Under the pieces are notes generated by a model that was given only the letters and a program-made list of their open reading frames with translations, did not search any database and had not been told where the DNA came from. A DNA stretch of 64,000 nucleotides. Source: Escarpia spicata (lineage: Eukaryota > Annelida > Polychaeta > Sabellida > Siboglinidae). The stretch is from positions 39,562,028-39,626,027 of the forward strand of contig OZ023214.1 in the NCBI GenBank assembly GCA_963995525.1, written 5' to 3'. The translations under genes were made by a program, and so were the position numbers. Of the stretch, positions 11,001-20,959 are shown in pieces; position 1 is the stretch's first letter, and the number at the start of each line of letters is the position of its first letter.

Positions 11001-14000
11001 TTGATAGTGATGATGATGATGATGGTGATAATAATTAGAAGATGAAGACGAAGAAGAAGGAAGAACAAGATAAACAAGAAGAACAATACTACTAAATGTA
11101 GGCAATAGTCGTGTGGTCTGCTTACCCTTGTCCGCTGCGTGTAATGAGCAGATGATGGTCCGAGAAGCGTTCGGTGGTTCCGAGCTCCCGGAAGCGGACA
11201 CACGTATTGTCCTCCCATAGTCGGAAAGATTTCCGAATGATCCGCCTCTCAGAAGTGGCTGGAGATAAGATGTAGTGACCCATTATACATAGCAGTCTGG
11301 CGATGATCGACACAGATTGTCAGGTAGACTGTACATATCAATGAGCTTTGAAATGGCTATGCTATGATCAGTATTAACGATAATCTCACAAAAACCAGTA
11401 AACCATAGACTGGGTGCAGTCCGCCGTTTGGATCGCCCCTCGTAGTCAGTGCGTGGTTACCTTGCCTTTATCTTTAGCAATCATCTGGCCATTATCTGGT
11501 GCACACGAGTTGCACACTCATCCTGGATCCATGCAACACCTTTGTCCCACGTCTCTGTCGTGTTGTCGCCCTATCTAACCGAATCGTTGTGAAGCTCCAA
11601 CGAAATCAACACATAGCGGAAATGATGGCATGACACAGACATTAGCAAACGGCAAAAATAGGTGGTTCGGCGTATCGTGTAGCGCGATAACTCCTGACGT
11701 CTTCATGTGTAATAGCAGAACAAACCAATTTGGAACTACTCGAGAACCGTCAACAACGCCTGTCTGCCTAATACAGATATGAGGACACGATAGCTCCATT
11801 CAGTCGAGCGACTCTATGAATCAGTAATAGCGGCAAACACGATAAAACACAAACGATGTTTAGCTGCCATCGCGGCGAAAACAACGAGTGATAAGATGGA
11901 ATCTTGAATCCTTCTGTGCCACGCCGAAGTGTGACTGTGATCTGATAATTTCCTTACACGTGAAGGACGCGGTTCCCGAAATTGTTAGTGGCGGTTGTCA
12001 CGCACAAATCGACACTGACGAACTCACAAGAAAGCCCGCACCAAGACCGAGTGAATAAACGGAACGATCTCGTTAAGTAGGGATGTTGTCAGATGATTGC
12101 ATCGCGATAAAAGCGATAAAACCACATTGCAGTAGGTTTTTTCTTTGAGATCTACATAAAAAGAGACATTGGGTAAAGGATGTTTTACTAAGTATACCTG
12201 GCAATAGACTCGGATGCAATTTCTCTGATGGAGGTATAAGAATAAAAAATATAACGCTTTCATGGAACAATTGCAGCGTTGTGAGGCCCTTCCAAGGTGT
12301 TAAAAACGGAATGCGTGTCCATATATCTGATTGGGGTATAGTGTAACTCTCTCTCTCTCTCTCTCTCTGGGTGGAGACATCGAACGCTTCGGGATGAGAT
12401 AATAACTAATACAAACAACCGACGAATATCGACCGCCGGACACACCGGCTGAAGATAAAAAGTAACAACCCATTATACATCGCTGTCTGGCTAGCAACGA
12501 CACAGATAGTCTAGATTGTGCATGTTAACGACCTTTGAAATAGCTATGCAATGATCAGTATTGCCGGTAATCGCAAAAATAAAACAGTAAGCCAACACGA
12601 AGAAACCATGATCAATCGACGCACTACTGAACAGGGCACCGGAAATTAACCCAGAACCAACCAAGAGCAACTCACAGTGGTTGCCGTCGAACTTCCAGTG
12701 GATGGGCATCTGCCAGCGGAGGAAGGCGCTCTGGTCGATGGTCCTCTTCTTTCTGCTGTGCTTCCCGTCGTTCTTCTCGTCTTCCACCAGTTCTTCCGCT
12801 TGGTTCAACGACACCCAGGTGCAGTTGTCGAGGCGCTCGCGCTGCTTGTCGTTGTCCGGCTCGGCGTTCAGCGCCTGCAAGGACAACGCACCGGTCAACG
12901 ATGCTGTGTGTGCCACTTAAAGACGCCACGTCCGATCGTGTACCAATATGCGTGTCCGAGTGGAATCATTCACTATACACGTTGTGCTATCATTACGTGA
13001 ATTAAACTTAACGGAACCAGATTGTTCTTGTAGTTGATGGTATTAATATAACTCACTGTATACAAATTCACAACTTTAATGCGGCCTGTCGATTTTGAGA
13101 TTAACCAACCTGTTTGTCTTATTGCACCTCTGAGCTTGGTTTCCATGGACTTAGACGTATAAGAAATTACCTTATAATAATATAAATAACAATTACCATT
13201 ATTTTTTCGGTAAACATTACTACGACGTGACAATCTGCAAACAACGGAAAACTGCTAACACGTTAACCAAAATCGCGGCATTTCGGGTACGCCATATCAC
13301 CTCTTTGTTCTCAGATCTTACCCGGAGACAGTAGTATTCACAACGCACCTGTTCGTCGTAGGCGATTCCCCCGAACTTGCTCGCCACCATCAACTTAAAC
13401 TGATGTAGTTTCTGTACCGTCTTCTCCCATTCCTCGCGCGAGAATCCGTGGTACTTATAGAACTGCTCAGTCGACCCTTGTTCTGGCTGCCACATGTTTG
13501 GTGCATCGTGGATGCTCCGCGCCTGCAAAACACAATGTTCGTATTAAATATGTGTCCAGTTGTATTGGAAAGATAATAAAGACATTGTGTGAAATTTTGG
13601 TTTTCACGTATATAAGAAATACGAGTCGGGTTATATGTTACGTTTTCGTGTAGCCTTTCACATAAGTATACATATACGGGGCAACGCATTCACGTTGCTG
13701 TGGTCTGGTCACCAGGTGCAGTGTCTGTCTATCGGTGCACCCGATCAGCCGTGCAGGTCGAGAAAATATCTCCCACCAAACAGCTTAACAACATCAAACA
13801 GCTTAATAATAAATCAGTGTAGCAGATCGACCTTATGCTCTCAGTTGGCGCCATGTTTAGTGTTTTCCCAAATGGGTCCAACAGCCGATCTGATCCACTG
13901 GTTTTTAACTAAGCCACCTGATCACCTCCGAGATTAAACTCAGTTCACGGCACTGGCGATACCGAAGTCACAATCGCTGGCGGGTGAACGAGTGGGGTGT

Positions 14001-17000
14001 GATAAGCCAAACCACAAGCCGGCATGTGAAGCTTATCGGGTCGTGACCTAACGACCGCTGGCTATTTAGCGCCAACAAACGTTTCACTTCATCTCTCCGC
14101 ATTGACCGCATCATCAGCGGCGTTTGTCCGACGAACGGTCAACGCCTTAACTTTATTATCTGTATGCGAATGTCACAAAATTACGACCCCGTAACGACAC
14201 TGTCGTAAAATGTATCACTACTTTCGAATGGCTCTTGAGTCATCCCGTTATTCGACTTAGCGTCTTGTATTCAGCACAACCTTTGTAGCAGGATTTCTAT
14301 GGCGGGAGCTTAAATCTTTCACCGTGTAACACTGAAAATATCCACATAACTTCGACATAAATCGGGTGGTGCGGTTTTCACAAAAATGTAAGTTACTCAG
14401 CTGACACCAATTCACGGTGTAGTGTTAACCGCCTTCGCGACACGCCAGCTGGCAGGAGTGACAACCCTTACGTCGCCGCCTAACACCGACAGGAACAGCC
14501 TCGTTTCCAACGTGAATACCCTGTTTCAGTTTACCTTATAAGGTTGGTATTTCAGTTAGTGTTAAGGTTAGGTCAGGTTAGTGCTGGGAGTAGTAATTAA
14601 AAAATAATCTCGCGGCTTTACTTTGCCAAGAAACTTGAGTATACCGTGAATTTTCACCAGATGTGTCCGTGTTCACTCAACCGTGAAATTAGTGGTCGGT
14701 TTGAAACGGGGAGGCAGTTATGAGTGATTAGCTTTCGCCCAGTAATTACTGCGTGATTTAATGGGTAGCCAGACGTTTTGGTAAAGGGCACTTTGGTCAT
14801 GGACAGTTGGGCCGGCAACAAACATTTTGGTAACAGGACATTTCGGTAACAAGATATTTTGGTAATCAGACATTTTGGTAATAGGACATATTGGTAGTAG
14901 GACATTTCGGTAAAACTATTGAAATTAATCAGAATTATTTGGTCATGTTTAAAGATGTTCTTATGTGTGTCTGGTTTTAAATGTGTGCAGCTAGCCACTG
15001 ACTGGATGTAGCAATAGAACCCTCTAACTTGTCCCCTGCATGAATTTACCTAACCCATATCCCCTTGACTGACTGCTGTTGCCTGGGAAGCCATGCTTCC
15101 TTCCCCTGCCTTGAAAGTTCATAAAATAAGCACTAACTAGCACTATCTCTGACTGCTAGTGTGAAGCCAAGTCCTCTGTCTGGAAAAGTGACCAGCCTAA
15201 TTTTTAAATGGTTTAACTGATTGGCACCACTGACATGGCAGACTGAACAGGTCTTAACTCATTGATAGATTTTATTACTTTTCAGATTTACTTTATCAAG
15301 TGTAATTAAGTTCAAGAAATCTTACAAAACATGCCATATGTATAATAATAAAAATTGTACATGTATATTTAAAAAATGTACTGTCTATTACAAAAATGTA
15401 TATAATTATATATGCAAGATACCTTTAAAAATGATCAAATAATTATGATTATTTTTAATAGTTCTACCAAAATGTTATATTACCAAAATGCTATATTACC
15501 GAAATGTCCTATTACCGAAATGTATCTTACCGAAATGTCCTGTTACTGAAATATCCTGTTACCGAAATGTCCTGTTACCAAAATGTCTGTTGCCCAACTG
15601 TCCATGGCCAAAGTGTCTTAATGACACCCTCAAAAGTCGCGCTGGTATTGACGTGAGTAATCTTGCCACGGGGACAGGATGCAAATTGGAATGGGCGGTT
15701 ATTATGCCTAGTTGCGGTGCAAAGAGAACGGTACGACCACTTTTTTGCTTTAACAGTTGCTAATTAGCATAGGACAAATGCGGGGTGTGTGGTATACGTG
15801 ACGGTGCGAATTATGCAAGGTCATGTCCTGCAACCGCCGACAAATGACGACAAGACAAAGACTCGGCGAAAATTCGCACGGTCTCCGACATGCCATTTTG
15901 GCAGTTGCTTCAAGGAACAAAATCTGTAAAATAGTGGCAACCCGAGGCAATATAATGCGAATGCATGTTTTATGCAAATAACTAATCCTTATGCAAGTAG
16001 GAAACTTAGCCTTTCCGTTGCTGTGTGTGCTGAAACAAGGCATTCCGACACCAACTTGACTTCCCTGGGAAGCACACAAGACCCATTGAATTGCCGTTAA
16101 CGGGATGTTAGATATTCAGACAAATAGGCACGTTAAGATGCTTCAAATTGATCGAAATAATAGCGCCTGTGATACAAACAATATGATTTAGCCATTTGAT
16201 TGCATGATTGCTTTGGAGCAGAACACAGAAAACATTGACAGTGCAAACTCGACGGTGTCGAGACGAAGACTTCAGAAGACACGCTGACTTTTCGTGCACC
16301 AAACGTGTTACACGTGGTCGTGTTTAACAACCGTAAACCAGCGAGAACAGACAGCAGCGAAACAGGATAGGCCGAAGACTTGTTCGACAGGCAAAGATGG
16401 CATTGACAAGACCTTTGTGTCACGAACCATATAAGTAACATTTCACCTGTTTCTGTTGTAGCAAGAACAGGCCATATGATATCGTTCAACTGATCCAGTA
16501 GTAGGCCCTACACAATATCACATAGATGAACCTAGTTAAGGTTTAAATTTAACGTGTTCAAACTTATTTCTTTACATTTCTGTACGATGTATCTCTATTT
16601 CTAACTTGGTGTACAGAAAAAAAACTATTTCCTAATCGGAGACGCCTCAAAGTGCCACGCGTATTCCCTGTTTACGATGCGTAAACAACATATAACTAGT
16701 CGCTTATATCGTTGTTATATATCACCTTTCGCGACGGAACAAACCGTTCAACAGAGATATGATCAGAACGGCGGCGAAGTACAATGCTCGTGACGCCTGT
16801 TATAGACATCGAACATCTTGGGGCCAACAAAACAAGTTACAACGGCCAAAAAGGGAAGATCCGGGTCACACATATTATAACAAGACATGTGTTTACGTGT
16901 GAATCAAACATACATGACTTGTATGCACTATTCTAATAGCTGACAACAAGTACATTAAGTTGGTGATTTGCAAAGTATATTGGCAGTTGAGATAACCAAC

Positions 17001-20000
17001 GCCTTATGAATGAACCGAGGTCAAAGCGATGACAATACCCTATGTTCTTAACTCCTCGCCGAGACAACACAAAGGCAGTGAAAGAATAAAACGACTTTAC
17101 GACTTAACGAACACACCATTAAGCTTATGTTGTAGCTGTAACCGGAGGCATTATCAGGACATTCCTTTCTTTTCGATCACGTATTGAATTATATGGAACA
17201 TTGTATAATTTACACACTATAGAGATCGTAAGTTTGAAGGAGGAGTAGGTTGCCATTTGGCTTGACTGTAAATATATACAGGATTATATGTGTTTAGTTC
17301 CTGCGGTGTCGTGAATGCGGGTGGCGAAGCAACAGCCATCATTCGTTGGTAATTAATTTAGCGACGACAATAATAGTGTTGAGATCCGTGTTAGTGCCCG
17401 TGTCGACTAGTTTGATACGGGATGAGGTAAACGAGACAGACAACGCAGAACAGACAAATATCTCGTCGAGTGAATGACCCGTTAATTGTCAACTGCGACT
17501 TTCCGACACACAACCTACGTCTGTTTCCATGTTGACTTGGTTTAAACCAATGGCTCGAGCAAGCATCGTAAACACGAATTTTGTTTTTACAATATACGAG
17601 TTTTGTCATTACTTCTATTTCCAGTTTGGATCCTGGTCAAGATAATTGTATAATTGTCACGTCAGACCTGTTTCGATGGTGGTATTTCATTTATCGATAC
17701 GACAATAAGCAAACAAACCATCGTCAGTTGATAATACTGTACTAACGTATATGTATCGCTGTCGACATTTAATTGGAACGGTTAGTTACGACATGCGTGA
17801 CCTGGATTGTATGTGCAGGTATGGTTTTCGCTGTCTGGTGATAACTGATAGCCGACTTCAACACAGGCGCTAAATCATTATGTCGTCACGCTTCAGTGAC
17901 GTCGACTGTCATCGAGAAAACTGTAGTTTCGACCGATGTCTGCATGTCGTTGTGTTTTCAGCGCAGGTATTCGACTGGGCCCGTTCGTTGTCACGAACTG
18001 GTGCCACTTCGGTCGCCTTGTTGTCGACAAGCGGGGCTCTTGCAGTAAATCAGTGTTCGTCCGCGCTAGAATAGTCGCACAAAAGGCAGATGATCATTCA
18101 TCATTAAAGAAAAGCAGGAGGTATACGAGGCACGGATGTCACGCGGGTGTCACAGTCGCCTTGATCCATTCATTCGGCGGGGAAGGACAAGTGTCAAAGG
18201 GCAACAATAAAGTCTCCGCGATCTGTCACCGTCAGGTCGCACGACCAGTTTGTCTATCGTCACGACGGCATGCGCGTTTGTTTTCCTGTCAGACGTAGAC
18301 GAGTCCGATGTTGTGCTCCGTTGGTCGGTCTGTCCATCTGCGTCTTTGTGGTCGAATGTTTACGAGTTGTCCGTCAGTCGTACGTTTTTGGTGTCGCAAA
18401 AATCATGAGCTATTGCAGAAGTGCATGACGACTACAAACACGTCCATCCAGCTAACAAGTGTTGCCAATGACATCTAGAGGCAGGCACACTGTCTAGGTG
18501 ATCTATAGGAAATATTGACCCAAAGTCTCAGTATAACGTCTCGAAGTAACTTAGTCCCAAGATGTCTAGTATGTCTCGTTATTACGTTCCTGTTTCGGTC
18601 TGTTTCACTAAAGGCATTATCATTTCATATAACAACAAAAGTTACAAATAACATTAATTAACCTACATTGGGGCCATTGTCGTGATAAATCGTACGCGCC
18701 AGGCCAGGCGACTTTTTCAGTTTCAGTGAAACGTATTTGTCCTCGCAGCCAAAAACCCAAGGACACCAACGTGGGTTATGCCGTCATCTGAGCTACCCCA
18801 CTCGTCTTAATTGCGTTGAAATGGGCTCCAGCTTTATGCGCAAACCGATCTTTAACTTGCAAACTGATACTAATGCAGCGCCGATACAGGCCAAGCGGTA
18901 GAATCTATTACACAACGAACTCTGTCGCCTTTAGCCGTAGGACACGAGACGAGGTCAGGCATAAAACTCATTTACGATTACAAGACTAACAATGATAAGA
19001 GACCACAAATGAGTCTTTATTGCGCGCACACAACCGCGATACACACGGAGTACACGCGGTACTGAGTGATCGGCGTCGCTGTCTGGTGACAATAAATGCT
19101 AAATATGTACATCACGTTGTCAGCGACAAAAAGACAGTGTTCGCTGCTCGTCAATAATTGTTCACGATGACAATACGACAGCGCACGGCGATGCTTTGAT
19201 TCCCGCGGTCTGTAACGACTGGACCAACCGGACAGAATCGTCGTTGAAGAGAAGTCGCGCAGCGTCTCCGTTGGTGTCAACGCCTGTGCAGACGCGAAGA
19301 CAGAAACCAGCGAAGTGTATGGAAATTGGTTCACAATCTCCGGTTTCGCCCACAGTGGTCAGTGGAGATGTTGCGTTGCCACCAGTGCGAGTGCAAGGGT
19401 TGGAACAGGCTTTGCCGTCTCGTCGGTACGTCGATCACCGGGGTGTGGTCGCCTGACTATTCTATGGTTAATTTGTCTTTCGTCAGTTGGAGGTCCACCG
19501 GCGCCGATACAATAAGGGACATTGTGTTTTTAATCGACGAACGCGACTCTCGCCCGCGTTTCACCTAAGCTTGGATAACAACGTCGCCTCTCCAATGCGT
19601 AACTCGATTCAGTGAAAAGACGGGGCAAACAGTAGAATGTATGGGATTTAAATTGCGTGGGTCTGCTCACAATAATTTTGCCATCAGAGCGGAATACAAT
19701 GTCATACATCTTTGGCAGGAAACATATACATGTGCACAACAAAATATTAAAACGACTACGTAAACACCTGGCGGGCAAAACGATTATACTGAGTGGTCGA
19801 CACACCCCTTGCGGGCTGGCCCCTCCTCTGCTTTCGGTCAAGTCTTAAGCTTAATCGCCGTCAGATGGCGCAGTTTCGTGCCTGCATGCGTCCATGGTTG
19901 TCAGAGCACGTAACATGACATCACCCGTTGACGTGGGGTATCACGGGACCGTAAACGTGGTTTACGACGTTCCTCCGTACGCAGGGGTAAGCGAGGTGAG

Positions 20001-20734
20001 CGCTTCAACGCCGTTCCAACACGCTCCTGTGTGCAGCCACACGTGACGACCAACATTGTATGCAGCCCACGCGTCGACCGAGAGATATACAGAATACGTG
20101 TTTTTTCCACGGCGGCTCGCAGCCTCATCAATAATCATAGGATCACACCAGTTTGTGGAGAACGCGAAGGCTTCTGCACGACAACTCGACGTGTCTCTGA
20201 GGCATCTGTCTTATCACGGGACCATATCCTGCCCATTCTTTTTGTAGATTTTGCACATGCCAATTAAATCTGGGATACGTCTAAGCATTAGTTATACGCT
20301 GCAATTTAGCGACGCATCACGAAGCCCCGGATATGTTGCAGGTGTCCGGTTAAAGGGCATACAAATTACGTTGCTTGGGAAAGTGACTTCCATATACAAA
20401 GAGGTCTCGGAAATAATTGGGGACATGTCGGAATACCCATAGAATTGTAATGACTAGGACGGATCACGCAGACACGCATGCACGTAAAGAGACACGCACG
20501 CCTACGCAGGGTCGCATCGGTCTTGCCCATAGTTATGCTAACTCACAATATTGACATATTGCTACCGAGAATAAATAATATTTAAATAGAGAGGCTACAA
20601 CATTTTGTCCCACGCGTCAAAGTCACGCAACCGCAACCATCAATCAATGCATCGTAAAAAGAATAAAGACTTACTTCCGAAGCCGTCCACATCACGAACA
20701 ACTGGGCGAGAATCGCCGCTACGATCGTCTTCAT
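4984..20734 (-). CDS. Secreted astacin-family zinc metalloprotease, astacin-EGF-CUB-VWA-MAM (16 exons)
   Basis: Spliced from exons 20734-20675, 13522-13349, 12874-12676, 11258-11126, 10705-10633, 10069-9878, 9596-9473, 9191-9060, 8847-8735, 8571-8444, 7950-7820, 7584-7507, 7117-6554, 6134-5831, 5551-5350 and 5067-4984. All introns are GT-AG, phases match at every junction, and the sum is 2691 nt (896 aa). Residues: signal peptide 1-20; propeptide to RKKR 119-122; catalytic domain about 123-318 with [12 protein letters not shown] (His219, Glu220, His223, His229), Met-turn SIMHY (Met272, Tyr274) and the four usual astacin cysteines; EGF 321-354 (six Cys); CUB 365-486; linker; VWA 514-700 with MIDAS D524-S526-S528; 12 Thr at 714-725; MAM 739-896. 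There is no C-terminal membrane segment, so it is probably secreted, and it should cleave extracellular proteins. Nematode-type astacins often carry EGF-CUB; the VWA-MAM tail is unusual. Physiological substrate unknown. Splice borders are predictions without transcript support. Confidence 0.92.
5350..5551 (-). CDS. Astacin gene exon 15: MAM domain middle
   Basis: Phase 2 in, phase 0 out. Reads [11 protein letters not shown] followed by [19 protein letters not shown], the conserved central MAM segment. Confidence 0.9.
5831..6134 (-). CDS. Astacin gene exon 14: Thr-rich hinge and first half of MAM domain
   Basis: Phase 1 in, phase 2 out. It encodes a Ser/Thr stretch with 12 consecutive Thr (a likely O-glycosylated hinge). 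The MAM start follows ([36 protein letters not shown]). Confidence 0.9.
6554..7117 (-). CDS. Astacin gene exon 13: complete von Willebrand factor A domain
   Basis: A single 564-nt exon, phase 1 to 1. It encodes [11 protein letters not shown] (MIDAS DxSxS), a Thr loop (RHTTDIAGG), ITDG and IEVFAVGVG. All metal-site elements are present, so the domain could bind a ligand through a divalent cation. It is collagen- or matrilin-like in type. Confidence 0.93.
7507..7584 (-). CDS. Astacin gene exon 12: Pro/Thr-rich linker
   Basis: 26 codons' worth, phase 1 to 1, acceptor TGCTTCAG, donor GTACGC. Encodes a Gln/Pro/Thr-rich spacer between CUB and VWA. It is short, but phase and reading frame fit exactly. 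Confidence 0.7.
7820..7950 (-). CDS. Astacin gene exon 11: CUB domain end
   Basis: Phase 2 in, phase 1 out. Reads [11 protein letters not shown] and [10 protein letters not shown], the C-terminal CUB strands. Confidence 0.85.
8444..8571 (-). CDS. Astacin gene exon 10: CUB domain middle
   Basis: Phase 0 in, phase 2 out. Reads [13 protein letters not shown] and WVEVRHGKD, the central CUB strands with the second disulfide cysteines. Confidence 0.85.
8735..8847 (-). CDS. Astacin gene exon 9: CUB domain start
   Basis: Phase 1 in, phase 0 out. Begins CGGEIRAT and includes IKSPGYDNP and CNWLIT, the diagnostic first strands of a CUB module. Confidence 0.88.
9060..9191 (-). CDS. Astacin gene exon 8: EGF-like domain
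   Basis: Phase 1 to 1. It carries six cysteines (321, 329, 340, 343, 345, 354) and the PFGFSGTYC ending typical of EGF modules that follow nematode-type astacin domains. Confidence 0.92.
9473..9596 (-). CDS. Astacin gene exon 7: end of catalytic domain
   Basis: Phase 0 in, phase 1 out. Reads the C-terminal lobe of astacins ([17 protein letters not shown]) ending with the fourth conserved cysteine. Confidence 0.9.
9878..10069 (-). CDS. Astacin gene exon 6: zinc-binding motif and Met-turn
   Basis: 64 codons, phase 0 to 0. It encodes [12 protein letters not shown] with all three zinc His and the catalytic Glu, then SIMHY. Every key catalytic residue of the metzincin/astacin active site is intact. 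Confidence 0.95.
10633..10705 (-). CDS. Astacin gene exon 5: catalytic domain, second and third Cys
   Basis: Phase 2 in, phase 0 out. Reads CYSFVGQ...[12 protein letters not shown], the conserved strand and helix just before the zinc-binding helix, with two of the four conserved cysteines. Confidence 0.9.
11126..11258 (-). CDS. Astacin gene exon 4: catalytic domain N-terminal lobe
   Basis: Phase 1 in, phase 2 out. It carries the WEDNTCVRF segment with the first catalytic-domain cysteine. The acceptor (TTATCTCCAG) and upstream intron are partly repeated around 12440-12605 in intron 3. Confidence 0.88.
12349..12368. repeat. (CT)10 in astacin intron 3
   Basis: Pure CT dinucleotide run; it lies inside the decayed exon-4-like copy described in the findings. 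Confidence 0.95.
12440..12605 (-). repeat. Partial duplicate of exon 4 acceptor region
   Basis: Matches 11253-11415 in the same orientation: CCCATTATACAT, AGTCTGG/TGTCTGG, CGACACAGAT, CTTTGAAATGGCTATG and ATGATCAGTATT are all shared in order. It includes the acceptor, here TTTTATCTTCAG, and the first bases beyond it. The following exon-like sequence no longer reads as astacin and is interrupted by a CT run. Confidence 0.75.
12676..12874 (-). CDS. Astacin gene exon 3: end of propeptide, RKKR site, start of catalytic domain
   Basis: Phase 0 in, phase 1 out (GTGAGT donor). It contains a lone propeptide cysteine (Cys96), an acidic stretch and the basic site RKKR (119-122), which fits furin-type processing. 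The mature enzyme then begins with the conserved astacin N-terminal segment ([11 protein letters not shown]). Confidence 0.88.
13349..13522 (-). CDS. Astacin gene exon 2: propeptide
   Basis: 58 codons, phase 0 to 0, acceptor TTTTGCAG, donor GTGCGT. It encodes a hydrophilic, helix-prone propeptide. Near its end is F70-G71-G72-I73, where astacins normally have F-x-G-D, the aspartate that blocks the zinc in the zymogen. Confidence 0.85.
14763..15630. mobile_element. MITE with long terminal inverted repeats
   Basis: About 170 bp at 14785-14955 is repeated in inverted orientation at 15450-15620. Both arms contain tandem variants of GGTAACAGGACATTTC and share GGACAGTTGGGC near the outer end. The inner 500 bp is AT-rich and non-coding. 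The left end carries one extra repeat unit, so exact borders and target duplication are unclear. It lies within intron 1 of the astacin gene. Confidence 0.78.
19162..19419 (-). CDS. Candidate Cys-rich terminal exon nested in astacin intron 1
   Basis: An open stretch of about 85 codons with GC-rich, RNY-type codons ends in TGA. An AATAAA signal follows 141 bp downstream (19021-19016 on this strand). The product would contain [15 protein letters not shown] and [16 protein letters not shown] do not recognise a family. The opposite strand is also open in the same codon register, so the coding strand is uncertain, and no clear acceptor with a pyrimidine tract is visible. Confidence 0.25.
   Translation of the reverse strand, partial: DGKACSNPCTRTGGNATSPLTTVGETGDCEPISIHFAGFCLRVCTGVDTNGDAARLLFNDDSVRLVQSLQTAGIKASPCAVVLSS
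20675..20734 (-). CDS. Astacin gene exon 1: signal peptide
   Basis: The 20 codons read [20 protein letters not shown] and end at a GTAAGT donor in phase 0. This is a textbook signal peptide (Lys, hydrophobic core, small residues before the cleavage point). The ATG is the only sensible start upstream of exon 2, which is also phase 0. Confidence 0.85.
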
Positions 20735-20949
20735 TCTGCCTCTTCAACGTGGGGCAAGGCCGAAAGCAAGGTTGTTTCCTTGTGTCTGTACGCCGCGATC
20801 TTCCTGAACCGAGCCGCTAGTAAACTAAGTTTCTTTCCAAGTACAAGGTCCCGGTCGCGTCTCGCTATGCTCGATGCTGTCCGTCAGTCAGAGTCTTGTT
20901 GCTGCTTCGTTCGCTTACTGGCCACTGCTGCCATTGACGCGTGTGCCGT

Positions 20950-20955
20950 CTTATA
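20950..20955 (-). promoter_or_regulatory. Possible TATA box of the astacin gene
   Basis: TATAAG lies about 215 bp upstream of the start codon, flanked by moderately GC-rich sequence. If used, transcription would begin near 20920 and leave a 5' UTR of about 185 nt. The motif is short, so this is only a candidate. Confidence 0.3.
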
Positions 20956-20959
20956 AGCA

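Larger units (their letters stand above)
13523..20674 (-). other. Astacin intron 1 (7.15 kb)
   Basis: Separates the signal-peptide exon from the propeptide exon. It contains the MITE (14763-15630) and the nested exon candidate near 19162-19419. The rest shows no supported feature. A long first intron is a common place for enhancers, but none can be named here. Confidence 0.7.

Noticed and set aside
18690..18810. tRNA-like TAGCTCAG sequence on the minus strand
   Set aside because: No good B box or stem pairing.
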